Shown: in pieces, positions 8,890-17,185 of the stretch | Layout: every line of letters begins with the position of its first letter | How positions within the stretch are numbered: the first letter of the stretch is position 1 | Origin: Chloroflexota bacterium | GTDB lineage: Bacteria; Chloroflexota; Anaerolineae; Aggregatilineales; Phototrophicaceae | Reading direction: 5' to 3' | NCBI GenBank assembly: GCA_026707225.1 | Contig: JAPOXG010000001.1 | Coordinates: 161,621-225,620 of the forward strand | Length of the DNA stretch: 64,000 nucleotides | Notes under the pieces: generated by a model | What the model saw: the letters and a program-made list of their open reading frames with translations, nothing else | Database searches by the model: none | What the model was told of the DNA's origin: nothing | Program-made: the position numbers and the translations under genes

Positions 8890-10608
8890 TCAAGCGCGCT
8901 CGATATAGTATTCGTCGCCGGCGCCGGCGGCGACCCAGCCCAGAGTGTGCCCAAGCTGTATGGGATACCATCGTTCGCCGCTCAAATCGCATTCCGGCCG
9001 GCCTGTGATCGTGAAGGCGTCGCCCGGCGAGGCGAGCGCAAGCGCGGCCGTATCCACGTTGCCTTTGCCATTGCGAACGCTCAGCGATCGCCCCCCGGCG
9101 ACAGTGGCGGTCATGGTGGCTGACAAGCGAATTGGCGGGCTGTTGGCGCAGTCGATGTTGTAGAGTAACCAATAATCGCCTGCTCCGCCTTCTGCAATCC
9201 AGCCGGCGATTTCTTCGTTGCGAGCGAAATACCAATGGTAGCCATCGGCGCAGATGGGACCCGCTTCGATGAGCGCGACATCACCGGCGTCCATGATCCC
9301 GGCGATATCGGCGTTCAGAGAGGCGGCAGTGCGAACACGACTGGAGATGCCGGGGCCAAGGATCGCTTGCTGTCCCGCGACCAAGAGCGGCGCCAGTGGG
9401 CAGCTGGGCGCAGCTGGTGGAAGCGCGGGCGCTGCTTGCGCGCCTTCCAGCGCGCCGGTGGTGATCCATTCTGTTGGCGCCCAGACGAGACCAAATGGCT
9501 GCGGGATCGGGAAAGCCCAACGGCTGGAGGTTTCCGCGACCGTGCGGCGGCTATTTCCCATGCCGATTTGCCAGGCGCTGACGCGCTCGCTGTCTTGCCA
9601 AGCCACGCGCGTGCCATCGGGGGACAGGCCGGGCCGATTATTGCGGTTGACGCGGTAGCTCTGGTAACCGGTGTCGTAGGTATTGGTCCCGTGGGTCGCG
9701 CTCCAATGGATATTCCAGCCACCGCTGTCATTGGCGACCGAGAGCGGGATGAGCTGCAAGCCGCCGGCGAGCCCTCGGTTTTGCAGGCGCGGGGGATCCG
9801 ACAGCCGGCTGCGCGTCCCGGCCTGCGGGTCTATCAGGTCCCAGTAGTCCTTGATCTGCAGCGCCATCAAGCTGCGCCCCAGATGATTGACCCAGATGAA
9901 GTCGCGAACGGTGTTATCGCGGCTTTCATTCAAGCCAAGGTCGTAGGCGGTCATGGCGCCGTTGGCTAGGTCAATGAATTGAATTTGCAGAAAGGGATTC
10001 GCGCCACCGCTGCGAAAATCAAAATGCAGGCGAGCGATCCCGCCCTCGCCCCAGCGGAGGCTTGGCATTCGGATGTCGTCGCCCTGGAAGCCTAGATCCA
10101 CGTGGTTGACGAGCGTGGACGTCAAGCCCGAAGCGAGATCGTGCAAATTCAAATGCGCTGCGTCTATTGATTGCAGGCCCGGGTCCAATTGGAGCCAAAC
10201 CAGTTGGCGGCTATCCGGCGACCAATTTGGCAGCGAGCGCAGGATGCCGGCATGGCTCGCGCCGGATTGATCGGCAATGAGCTGGAAGGATTCCGTTGCG
10301 ATATCCATCAGCCAGATATTCGCCGGCGCTGAGCCACCGGTTTGAGAGGCAGTACCGGCTTCGTATTGCGCCACGAAGTTGGAAGCTGTAGACAGGTAGA
10401 CGATCTTGCTGCCGTCCGGCGACAGAATGGGACCGCCATTGTATCCCCAATGGGTCAGTTGGGTGGCGGTCTGGGTCGCCAGGTCGTATTTCCATATGTC
10501 GCCGCCGCGATAGGCAAGTATCGGCTGATTGGCGTTTTGCGCCCAGACGCCGCTATAAGTCAGCGCAAACGCGGTAGCTAACAGCAATGCGAGGAGCAGG
10601 CGCTTCAT
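8890..10608 (-). CDS. Secreted PD40 beta-propeller protein with SH3-like repeats
   Basis: A 572-residue exported protein of unknown function. ATG 10608 begins an evident signal peptide (MKRLLLALLLATAFAL..., cleavage probably after VWA). The next ~390 residues contain TolB/PD40-type blades, seen as ILSPDGSKIVYLS, LPNWSPDSRQLVWL and LSPDGTRVAWQDS. The C-terminal third holds two SH3b-like modules, each with a run such as SSRVRTAASLNADIAGIM or SLSVRNGKG and an aromatic end (GWIAEGG, GWVAAGAGDEYYIE). This propeller-plus-SH3 layout suggests a role at the cell surface, binding wall polymer or reporting on envelope state. A start at 10632 is possible but would place residues ahead of the signal peptide. 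Confidence 0.75.
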   Translation of the reverse strand: MKRLLLALLLATAFALTYSGVWAQNANQPILAYRGGDIWKYDLATQTATQLTHWGYNGGPILSPDGSKIVYLSTASNFVAQYEAGTASQTGGSAPANIWLMDIATESFQLIADQSGASHAGILRSLPNWSPDSRQLVWLQLDPGLQSIDAAHLNLHDLASGLTSTLVNHVDLGFQGDDIRMPSLRWGEGGIARLHFDFRSGGANPFLQIQFIDLANGAMTAYDLGLNESRDNTVRDFIWVNHLGRSLMALQIKDYWDLIDPQAGTRSRLSDPPRLQNRGLAGGLQLIPLSVANDSGGWNIHWSATHGTNTYDTGYQSYRVNRNNRPGLSPDGTRVAWQDSERVSAWQIGMGNSRRTVAETSSRWAFPIPQPFGLVWAPTEWITTGALEGAQAAPALPPAAPSCPLAPLLVAGQQAILGPGISSRVRTAASLNADIAGIMDAGDVALIEAGPICADGYHWYFARNEEIAGWIAEGGAGDYWLLYNIDCANSPPIRLSATMTATVAGGRSLSVRNGKGNVDTAALALASPGDAFTITGRPECDLSGERWYPIQLGHTLGWVAAGAGDEYYIERA

Positions 10609-10745
10609 AATCTGGGATTCTCCCTTCAACATGGCGCCATCCTAGCATAGATGCCCGGAACGGGATAATTGGCCTCAGCTGGTTTTCAAGCGGGGCATTC
10701 GGTTCTGCGCGTCGAGAGTGATGACAAGACCGGGCGGCGGAGGCG

Positions 10746-11150
10746 TTATTTGTATCGCTGCCAAATGAGTCGCGCGGCGACGAGCGCGCCCGCGATATTG
10801 GCGATCAAGTCGATCAGTGAAGCGTGGCGATCGAGCGTCAAGGATTGCAGCGCCTCGGTGACGATGCCCAAGGAAATGGCGATGAGGACGGCGGCGAGCA
10901 GGCGCCGCCCGAGGGTGAGGGCGCTGTGAATGGTCCAGAACCAAATGAAACAAGTCAGGGCGAAAGCGAGCAGATGGAGCGCGCTGAAGAATAATTCGCG
11001 CTGAAGCGTGCTCTCGCCGCGCGGCAAGCCCAAGTCGATGAGTGGTTCTGCTTCCGGCTGCAGCAGGAACAGGGTCAGCAGCAGCGTCCAGCCGATCGCC
11101 AGCGTCCAGCGCGCTGGAGCCGGGTTCAACGCGTGACTATGATGTTTCAT
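10746..11150 (-). CDS. VanZ-like membrane protein
   Basis: A small integral membrane protein of 134 residues with four predicted helices: GWTLLLTLFLL, ALHLLAFALTCFIWFW, LLAAVLIAISLGIV and the last near LIDLIANIAGAL. The segment TEALQSL...RHASLIDLIANIAG is the VanZ-family signature; in vancomycin operons VanZ gives low-level teicoplanin resistance, but most family members are uncharacterised. ATG 11150 follows GGAGG at ten bases. It precedes the propeller gene on the same strand with a 137-nt gap. No resistance genes are nearby, so a resistance role is not implied. Confidence 0.85.
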   Translation of the reverse strand: MKHHSHALNPAPARWTLAIGWTLLLTLFLLQPEAEPLIDLGLPRGESTLQRELFFSALHLLAFALTCFIWFWTIHSALTLGRRLLAAVLIAISLGIVTEALQSLTLDRHASLIDLIANIAGALVAARLIWQRYK

Positions 11151-11243
11151 CGAAGATCTTCCTCCACTAGGATGTCGCTTCCGTCAGCTTAGCAGCGAGC
11201 GACAGAGGCGGTCAACTCGATTGGCGACTGCGTAGCGCAATCG

Positions 11244-11594
11244 TCAGTTTTGCTGGCGCGGCGCTAGGTCCAGCAGATACTCGAGCATGGACAGGAGATC
11301 CATATCGGCGGCAAATTCGCGGGCATCGAGAATGACGCGCGGGCAAATGCGGCTTTCGAGATCGGCGAATAGCTCGTCGGCTCGCATGAAGCTATCGGGG
11401 TCAATGTTGCCGCGAAGCAGGAGAAAGGCGAGGGTATCGGCGGCGATTTGGGTCTGACCCCATTCAATACAATACTCGGACAGGGCGATCATGGCGCGGT
11501 GAAGCTTGTGAGCGTCTTCAGGTCCGGGCGGAAAGTCGGTCTTGGTTTGAAGCAGAATCGAGCGCGCTGAATCTGAGACGTGATGCCGTTGCAT
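11244..11594 (-). CDS. Small hypothetical protein downstream of the dehalogenase-like gene
   Basis: A 116-residue protein that I do not recognise. It starts at ATG 11594, eleven bases after AAGG and 7 nt after the stop of the reductive-dehalogenase-like gene, so the two are probably co-translated; a longer frame from 11651 would overlap that gene by 50 nt. The sequence is charged and looks mostly helical (LHRAMIALSEYCIEWG, TLAFLLLRG, DELFADLESRI, LLSMLEYLLDL), with no signal peptide or membrane segment. It could be a partner or chaperone of the upstream iron-sulfur protein, but that is guesswork from position. Confidence 0.65.
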   Translation of the reverse strand: MQRHHVSDSARSILLQTKTDFPPGPEDAHKLHRAMIALSEYCIEWGQTQIAADTLAFLLLRGNIDPDSFMRADELFADLESRICPRVILDAREFAADMDLLSMLEYLLDLAPRQQN

Positions 11595-11601
11595 AGGCGG
11601 C

Positions 11602-12804
11602 TTAGCCTTTTGCGGCGCGCCGCCACCACCAGCCGGCGGTTTTGCGCTCACCGTATTTCAGCTTGGCATCCAGCCAAAGCGCTAGCCGCCGCCAGCGGTT
11701 GCTCAGCATCCAGCGCAAGAGACGATTGAAGCGCCGCGAGAAGTCCTTGTTATAGGGGCAGACGCGGATGCAGATGGAGCAATCAGTGCCTTGATTCACC
11801 CAGAATTTGAAGCACTGCTTGGCGTTGATTGTCCATTTCTTCACGCCTTTGAGATGCGAGACGCCGTCGTGAATCTCGAACTTCGGCGCGTCGTCCGGGA
11901 TGGCTTTGACCGGGCAGCCATCGCTGCAGCGGCGGCAGATTTGGCAAGTCTCTGTTACGCCGAAGTCGATCGGCTGGTCCGGGATCAGGGGCAGGTCGGT
12001 GAAGATTTTGGCGATGCGAACGCGCGGACCAAACTCAGGCGTGATCAGGAGGCCGTGACGTCCGTACTGCCCCAAGCCGGCTTGTATCGCCAGCGGGATC
12101 GAAAGCGCCGTGTCATTGAGGCTGGCGATGGCGCGATAACCCAGGTTGCGGATGTATTGCGTTACCGACAGCACGGCGATGATATCGCGGCTGTAGCCCT
12201 GCCCGGTGGCGGCGCCGCTGAGCGCCGAGGGCACCGTTTGAATCGTCCGATGATCCATCTCGTTGACGATCACGACGACGTGGGTCAAATCGCCGGGCAA
12301 GTCCATCGCCTTGGCGGCGAGCTGCTGGCGGCTGTAATTGTGGGTGTAGACCCAGCGCTCGTCGTACTCGCAGATGCCGACCGCGTCGGCGCCCAGAAAA
12401 GCGCCCGCCCGTTTGACATCGGCTGTATTCGCTTCGGCGGTCGCTTCTGTTTTGCGCGTCGCGCCTTCGCGGAACATGGTGTAGGAATCGAGGAAGCCTT
12501 CTTTGCGATCCTGCGACATTTCCAGCAGATCCGAGGTGAAGTCGGCAATATACCAGGCGGCGTTGCGCAGGGCGTAATCGCGGTGCTGAAAGCCCTCGAC
12601 TTTGCGGAACTGCGCCAGGTCGGTGAAGTAGGAGTCGAAGAATTTGCGCGACCGCTCCGAGCGGACTTCGTCATCCCAGACGGCGCGGTTGAACATGTCG
12701 TACTTCTGGTTGAAGCGAGCGAAGTCCTCCGTCACCTCGAAGCCGGTTATGGCGTCCAGGGGTTTCCTTGAGCTGCGGGCTTTGTCCGCTATCGGGGCGA
12801 TCAT
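11602..12804 (-). CDS. Cytosolic reductive-dehalogenase-like iron-sulfur/cobalamin protein
   Basis: A 400-residue protein with the C-terminal signature of corrinoid reductive dehalogenases and epoxyqueuosine reductases. Two 4Fe-4S clusters are visible: CQICRRCSDGCP and, after a gap, a Cys in KQCFKFW plus CSICIRVCP. The mid-section GYRAIASLND...IPLAIQAGLGQYGRHGLLITPEFGPRVRIAKIFTDLPL is typical of the RdhA cobalamin-binding core. It has no twin-arginine signal, so it is not a respiratory periplasmic RdhA; no membrane-anchor gene (rdhB) follows. It is longer than QueG at the N-terminus and lacks the QueG C-terminal HEAT region. Start chosen at ATG 12804; TTG 12822 is an alternative. Function is probably a soluble reductive enzyme of unknown substrate. 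Confidence 0.78.
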   Translation of the reverse strand: MIAPIADKARSSRKPLDAITGFEVTEDFARFNQKYDMFNRAVWDDEVRSERSRKFFDSYFTDLAQFRKVEGFQHRDYALRNAAWYIADFTSDLLEMSQDRKEGFLDSYTMFREGATRKTEATAEANTADVKRAGAFLGADAVGICEYDERWVYTHNYSRQQLAAKAMDLPGDLTHVVVIVNEMDHRTIQTVPSALSGAATGQGYSRDIIAVLSVTQYIRNLGYRAIASLNDTALSIPLAIQAGLGQYGRHGLLITPEFGPRVRIAKIFTDLPLIPDQPIDFGVTETCQICRRCSDGCPVKAIPDDAPKFEIHDGVSHLKGVKKWTINAKQCFKFWVNQGTDCSICIRVCPYNKDFSRRFNRLLRWMLSNRWRRLALWLDAKLKYGERKTAGWWWRRAAKG

Positions 12805-12882
12805 GGGTTCTGTCCGATCCAAGTCGGTCGGAAACAGGATAATAGCATGAATTCGCGCGAACAGCGACTGAGAACGATATGC

Positions 12883-14019
12883 TTAGCGATCGAGGACGGT
12901 GGCGCTCGATGGCCGCCAAAAGATCTTGAACGGCTGACCAACGGCGATGGCGCTGTTGTCCCGCTCGCTGGTGTTCTGAACTCGCACGACCAAATCGCTC
13001 TCGTCTCCGATTCGAACGGTGTAGCGCGTGTCGGTGCCGATATATTGACTGTCGACCAGCAGCGCGTCAAGCAGCGTGATTTCGCCGGAATCGACGTCTG
13101 TTCCCAATGCCTCGGGTCGCTGTTGTAGGGTTGAGATGCCAATGCGCTCGGGGCGAATCGCCACGGTAACCGCGCCGCCAGCGCTTCGCAGCGTCTGCGA
13201 GAGTTGCGCCTTGATGACGCTTTCGTCCGCCAGACGCACGCGGCCGAACCCGTCGGCGTCCTGATCAAGCAGCGCCCCGGCGATGAAGTTGGTTTCGCCG
13301 ATGAAATCAGCCACGAAATGGGTGTCGGGGTGTTCGTAAATTTCTCTGGGACTGCCGATTTGCAGCATCTTTCCTTCATTCATCACGGCGATGCGGTCGG
13401 CCATCGTAATCGCCTCTTCCTGATCGTGGGTCACGTAGATGAAGGTGATGCCGACATCGCGCTGCAATGCCTTTAATTCGTATTGCATATTCACCCGCAG
13501 CTTGAGATCGAGCGCGCCCAGCGGCTCATCAAGCAGGAGGACGGCCGGTTTCTTGACCAGAGCGCGGGCGAGGGCGACGCGCTGCTGCTGCCCGCCGGAG
13601 AGTTGATGCGGCTTGCGCGCCCCAACATCGGGCAGGCGCACCATGTCGAGCGATTCACTCGCGCGTTTGCGCGCCTCTTTCTTGTTGACGCCCTCCATCT
13701 GCAGGCCGAACATGATGTTCTGCTCGACGGTCAAGTGGGGAAAGAGCGCGTAATCCTGAAAGACGGTGTTGACGGGCCGGTGGTATGCCGGGATGCCCTC
13801 CATCGCCAGGCCGCGAATGAGGACTTTGCCGGCGGTTGGCTGCTCGAAGCCGGCGATCAGGCGCAGCGTGGTCGTCTTGCCGCAGCCGCTTGGCCCCAGC
13901 AGGGCGAAGAACTCGCCATCGGCGATTTGCGCGCTGACATGATCGACGGCGCGGACGGGCTTGCCGCCGGATTCGAAGTCCTTGACGATGTCAATCAGCT
14001 CGACATCGTAGGTGGTCAT
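12883..14019 (-). CDS. potA: Spermidine/putrescine ABC transporter ATPase PotA
   Basis: The 378-residue ATPase of a polyamine importer. Walker A GPSGCGKT (42-49), the Q-loop VFQDYALFPHLTV, signature LSGGQQQRVALARAL and Walker B LLLDEPLGALD are all present, followed by the H-loop THDQEEA. The C-terminal ~130 residues form the regulatory TOBE region (GETNFIAGALL). ATG 14019 follows AAGGGG; the reading frame extends 12 codons further, without support. It is the last gene of potBCDA on this strand, 207 nt after potD with palindromic repeats in between. Substrate preference (putrescine, spermidine or another cationic amine) rests on PotD and on the polyamine genes on the opposite strand. Confidence 0.93.
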   Translation of the reverse strand: MTTYDVELIDIVKDFESGGKPVRAVDHVSAQIADGEFFALLGPSGCGKTTTLRLIAGFEQPTAGKVLIRGLAMEGIPAYHRPVNTVFQDYALFPHLTVEQNIMFGLQMEGVNKKEARKRASESLDMVRLPDVGARKPHQLSGGQQQRVALARALVKKPAVLLLDEPLGALDLKLRVNMQYELKALQRDVGITFIYVTHDQEEAITMADRIAVMNEGKMLQIGSPREIYEHPDTHFVADFIGETNFIAGALLDQDADGFGRVRLADESVIKAQLSQTLRSAGGAVTVAIRPERIGISTLQQRPEALGTDVDSGEITLLDALLVDSQYIGTDTRYTVRIGDESDLVVRVQNTSERDNSAIAVGQPFKIFWRPSSATVLDR

Positions 14020-14031
14020 GTGGGCTTGCCC

Positions 14032-14083
14032 CTTGGACCCGACCCCCGCTCGCACAAGGGGCGAAGGGGAGCAAAGTCGGACC
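14032..14083. repeat. G/C-rich repeat (copy C) upstream of potA
   Basis: A C/G-run element whose reverse complement reads CTCCCCTTCGCCCC, then GCGGGGGTCGGG. It shares the GGGGGTCGGG tail with copy A (194-243) and has the same general build. It lies in the potD-potA gap and overlaps the region just upstream of the potA ribosome site. Confidence 0.4.
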
Positions 14084-14101
14084 TAGATGGGAGGTGAATG
14101 T

Positions 14102-14122
14102 GGGCGAGCCACCGGCTCGCCC
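14102..14122. repeat. REP-like palindrome between potD and potA
   Basis: A perfect 9-bp inverted repeat (GGGCGAGCC / GGCTCGCCC) with a 3-nt loop (ACC). It resembles short extragenic palindromes dispersed in many bacterial genomes. The stem could protect potBCD message from 3' decay and reduce potA expression; a T-run (14137-14141 on the + strand) is too far from the stem for a standard terminator. Confidence 0.55.
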
Positions 14123-14226
14123 GTACACGCAACGCAGTTTTTCTGGCAAGAAGGGCAACCGATTGGGTCGTGTAGACACTGACCGTCAGTCGCCCCTGCG
14201 GAATCACGCGACAGCGAGCAATTCGC

Positions 14227-15312
14227 TTACTGCCCGAGGAAGATGAGCAGTTCATCCCAGGCGTTGTTGATCAACGCTTCGGCTTCGGCGCCGACGTCAA
14301 TGATGGCGAAAAGATTCGCCACTTGCTCGGGCGGCGGGAAGATCGCCGGATCGTTGAGGATCTCTTCATCGATGTAGCCGGAATCGATGGACGCCTGGTT
14401 GGGCGAGGCGTACCAGATGTAATTGGTCAAGTCAGCGCCGACTTTGGCATCGAGGATGTAATCGATGAAGACCATCGCCAGCTCGGGGTTGGGCGCGTCG
14501 ACCGGGATGGAGAGATTGTCGATCCAGACGTTGCTGCCTTCTTCCGGAATGGCGTAGGCGTAATCGTCGCATTCGCAATCCCAAGAGATCTGCAAGATGT
14601 CGCCGTTGTATTCGACCGCGATATCGACATCGCCGCGCTCCAGCAAGACCTGTCCATCGTCGGCGGCGACAGTCACGACATTGCCGCCTTTCTCAATCAG
14701 GTAGTCGCGGGCGGCGTTGATCTCATCAGGATCGGTCGTGTTGGGGTCATTGCCCAGGAAGAGATGGGCGATGCCGAGCATCGTCTGTCGATCGTCAAGC
14801 CAGGCGACGGGACCATCATGCTCCCAGACCTGGTCCCAGGAATGGATGCCATCGGGGAAGACCTCGGTGCTGTAGCCGACGCCGACCGTTCCCCACTGGT
14901 AAGGCAGCGAGTACTTGTTTTCCGGGTCATAGGCGGGGCCGAGCAAATCGGGAATGACGTTGGCGATATTGGGGATCATTTCCAGATCGAGCGGAATCAG
15001 CAGCATCTCTTCCGCCATGCGCTGCACGGCGCCGCCGCTGGGCACGATGATGTCGTAGCCTGGATTGCCTTGGCGGATGCGCGCCAGCATCGCTTCGTTG
15101 CTTTCGTAAATGTCATAGTTGACGGTGACGCCGCAAGCTTCTTCAAAGTTGGGCACCGTGTCTTCGGCGATATAAGTCGACCAATTGAAGATGCTCAGTG
15201 TCTGCCCTTCGTAGCCGTCGGGGCAGGTCCAGGGCTCATGCTCCATATCCTGGGCGATTGCGCCGGGCGCCAGCAGACAAAGAATGGTGATCAAGAGCAT
15301 CAGTTTCTTCAT
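14227..15312 (-). CDS. potD: Polyamine-binding periplasmic protein PotD
   Basis: A 361-residue extracellular solute-binding protein of the PotD/PotF family. The signal peptide is MKKLMLLITILCLLAPGAIA, cleaved at AIA-Q; there is no lipobox Cys. After it come LSIFNWSTYIAEDTVPNFEE, the family-typical 'NW..Y' opening, and YDIIVPSGG, with acidic and aromatic pocket residues. Start ATG 15312 follows GGAGG. It lies 27 nt after potC in a potB-potC-potD-potA run. Related binding proteins also take opines or spermidine-like compounds; the neighbouring carbamoylputrescine amidase and amine oxidase favour a polyamine. Confidence 0.92.
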   Translation of the reverse strand: MKKLMLLITILCLLAPGAIAQDMEHEPWTCPDGYEGQTLSIFNWSTYIAEDTVPNFEEACGVTVNYDIYESNEAMLARIRQGNPGYDIIVPSGGAVQRMAEEMLLIPLDLEMIPNIANVIPDLLGPAYDPENKYSLPYQWGTVGVGYSTEVFPDGIHSWDQVWEHDGPVAWLDDRQTMLGIAHLFLGNDPNTTDPDEINAARDYLIEKGGNVVTVAADDGQVLLERGDVDIAVEYNGDILQISWDCECDDYAYAIPEEGSNVWIDNLSIPVDAPNPELAMVFIDYILDAKVGADLTNYIWYASPNQASIDSGYIDEEILNDPAIFPPPEQVANLFAIIDVGAEAEALINNAWDELLIFLGQ

Positions 15313-15339
15313 GATTTTTCCTCCAATTACGACGGCGAA

Positions 15340-16242
15340 CTATACGCGGGACGCGCTGCGGGCTTGCAACACTAGCGAAATGCCAATCAGTAGCGTACTC
15401 AATACCATCATGATTGTCGAGATGGCGTTTACTTCCGGCGTCACCGTCAGCTTGAGCAGGCCGTAGACAAAGACTGGCAGCGTCGAGGTGCCGACGCCGG
15501 AGGTGAAGAAGGTGATGACAAAATCATCGAGCGACAAAGTAAAGGCGAGCAGCGCGCCGGAAACGACGCCGGGCAGGACTAGCGGAAAGGTGATGCGCCA
15601 GAACGTCCGCCAGGGGTTGGCGCCGAGATCGTTGGCCGCTTCTTCCAGTTGCGGGTCCATATCAGCCAGGCGCGCGCGGACGACGATGGCGACGAATGAT
15701 ATGTTGAAGGTCACATGCGCCATGATGATGGTATGGAAGCCGGGGAAGATGCGCTCGCCGCTGATGGTGGCGATCCAATCGAATGCCACTTTGAAGAAGA
15801 TCGCCAGCGAGATTGCTTGGGTAATCTCGGGGATGACCACGGGCAGAAAGAGCAGGCCATCAATCAGCTTCTTGCCCGGGAAATTCCCCCGCGCCAGCGC
15901 CAGGGCAATCATGGCGCCTAGCGCGGTGGCGATGGCGGTGGCGACCGTGCCGACGAAGAGGCTGTTGCGAAAGGCGTTGAGCATAATTTCGGTGGAGAAG
16001 GCTCTCTCCGCGCCCATGACGTTGTTCAGAATGTTGTTGTACCACTTCAGCGTGAAGCCGGTGAATGAGGCGACTGACCTGCTATCGTTAAAGGAGAATA
16101 GCACGAGGATCACAATGGGCGCCCAGAGGAAGAAGTAGGCGAAGACTGGATTCAGCCAGAGGCCGATTTGGCCGAAGCGGCGGACGGCGCGGTTGCGGCG
16201 CATGGACCCTTCGTTGATGAGCAGCTCTGATGAGACGCTCAC
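15340..16242 (-). CDS. potC: Polyamine ABC transporter permease PotC
   Basis: A 300-residue inner-membrane permease with about six helices, beginning with WLNPVFAYFFLWAPIVILVLFSFNDS. The ATPase-contact EAA loop reads EEAANDLGANPWRTFWRITFPLVLPGV, typical of the PotC/PotI family. Its start overlaps the potB stop by 4 nt (ATGA), so it is translationally coupled. The N-terminus before residue 14 is variable; a start at the internal Met (MRRNRAV) is possible. Confidence 0.92.
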   Translation of the reverse strand: MSVSSELLINEGSMRRNRAVRRFGQIGLWLNPVFAYFFLWAPIVILVLFSFNDSRSVASFTGFTLKWYNNILNNVMGAERAFSTEIMLNAFRNSLFVGTVATAIATALGAMIALALARGNFPGKKLIDGLLFLPVVIPEITQAISLAIFFKVAFDWIATISGERIFPGFHTIIMAHVTFNISFVAIVVRARLADMDPQLEEAANDLGANPWRTFWRITFPLVLPGVVSGALLAFTLSLDDFVITFFTSGVGTSTLPVFVYGLLKLTVTPEVNAISTIMMVLSTLLIGISLVLQARSASRV

Positions 16243-17093
16243 GCTGCCGCCTCGCGCCGATTGGCGAAGACATAGACCAGCAGCGAGATCATCACCACCG
16301 CCATCATCACAATCGAGAGCGCGGAACCCAAAGGCATATTGCCCGAGCCGCCGAATTGCTTGTTGATCAAGTTGCCGATCATCAGTCCTTTTGTGCCGCC
16401 CAGCAGATCGGGGGTGACAAAGGCGCCGACCGACGGGATGAATACCAGCGCGCAGCCGGCGAGCACGCCCGGCAGGGTCAGCGGCAGGACAACGCGCAAA
16501 AAAGTGCGGACATCATTGGCGCCCAGATCATGCGCCGCGTCGACATAACGAAAGTTGAAGCGCTCGACCGAGGCGTAAATGGGCAGGGCCATAAAGGGCA
16601 GGAAGCCATATACCAACCCGATCAGCACGGCGAGCTGCGTATTCAAAAGCGGCAGCGCTTCGCTGATTAAGCCCAGGCTCAGCAAGACGCCGTTAATCGT
16701 GCCTTCCTCGCCCAGCAGGATCCGCCAGGCGTAGGTGCGGATGAGGAAATTAGTCCAAAAGGGCAGTATCACCAGGAAGAGCGTGATTTGCCGCACGATG
16801 CGCCGGCGCCGCGTGCTGATGAAGAAGGCGAGCGGATAGCCGACAATGAGGCAGACGATGGTGGTCAGCGCCGCCAAGCCAATTGAGCGCTGCAGGATAA
16901 TGAAGAAGACGCCGAAAGCGCGCTGGTAATGTTCCAGCGTGAAGGGCATGATGGCGACGCCGCCGCGCCCGCGCGACATGAAGCTGAAAACCAATACGAC
17001 TGCCAGCGGCAGGACAAAAAAGATGACCAGCCAAAGGATGGTCGGCAGTGCGAGGAAGACGCCGTTGCGCCGCATCTGTCTCCAACGATTCAT
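16239..17093 (-). CDS. potB: Polyamine ABC transporter permease PotB
   Basis: A 284-residue permease, first gene of the potBCDA run. Hydrophobic segments include VFLALPTILWLVIFFVLPLAVVL at the N-terminus and the family segment LPFWTNFLIRTYAW (residues ~120-135), which is characteristic of PotB/PotH. The EAA loop reads AAHDLGANDVRTFLRVVLPLTLPGV. It is transcribed away from the GNAT gene at 17186; a palindromic AGTATACT between them may give -10 elements on both strands. No strong ribosome site precedes the start. Confidence 0.92.
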   Translation of the reverse strand: MNRWRQMRRNGVFLALPTILWLVIFFVLPLAVVLVFSFMSRGRGGVAIMPFTLEHYQRAFGVFFIILQRSIGLAALTTIVCLIVGYPLAFFISTRRRRIVRQITLFLVILPFWTNFLIRTYAWRILLGEEGTINGVLLSLGLISEALPLLNTQLAVLIGLVYGFLPFMALPIYASVERFNFRYVDAAHDLGANDVRTFLRVVLPLTLPGVLAGCALVFIPSVGAFVTPDLLGGTKGLMIGNLINKQFGGSGNMPLGSALSIVMMAVVMISLLVYVFANRREAAA

Positions 17094-17135
17094 CTGTGCC
17101 AGCTTGAACTCTCTATCAATTGGGCAAAGCTTGCG

Positions 17136-17143
17136 AGTATACT
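17136..17143. promoter_or_regulatory. Palindromic -10 element in the potB / GNAT divergent gap
   Basis: AGTATACT is its own reverse complement, so TATACT can be read as a -10 hexamer on both strands. It would start transcripts toward the GNAT gene (leader about 36 nt) and toward potB (leader about 35 nt). I see no matching -35 hexamer at 16-18 bases on either side, so a regulator may be needed if it is used. Confidence 0.3.
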
Positions 17144-17185
17144 AACCTAAGCGAGTGGCAAACGCGAAAATCAAGGACGAGTAAA

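Noticed and set aside
14102..14141. Palindrome plus T5 before potA as an intrinsic terminator
   Set aside because: The T-run starts 15 bases after the stem and on the strand opposite to pot transcription.
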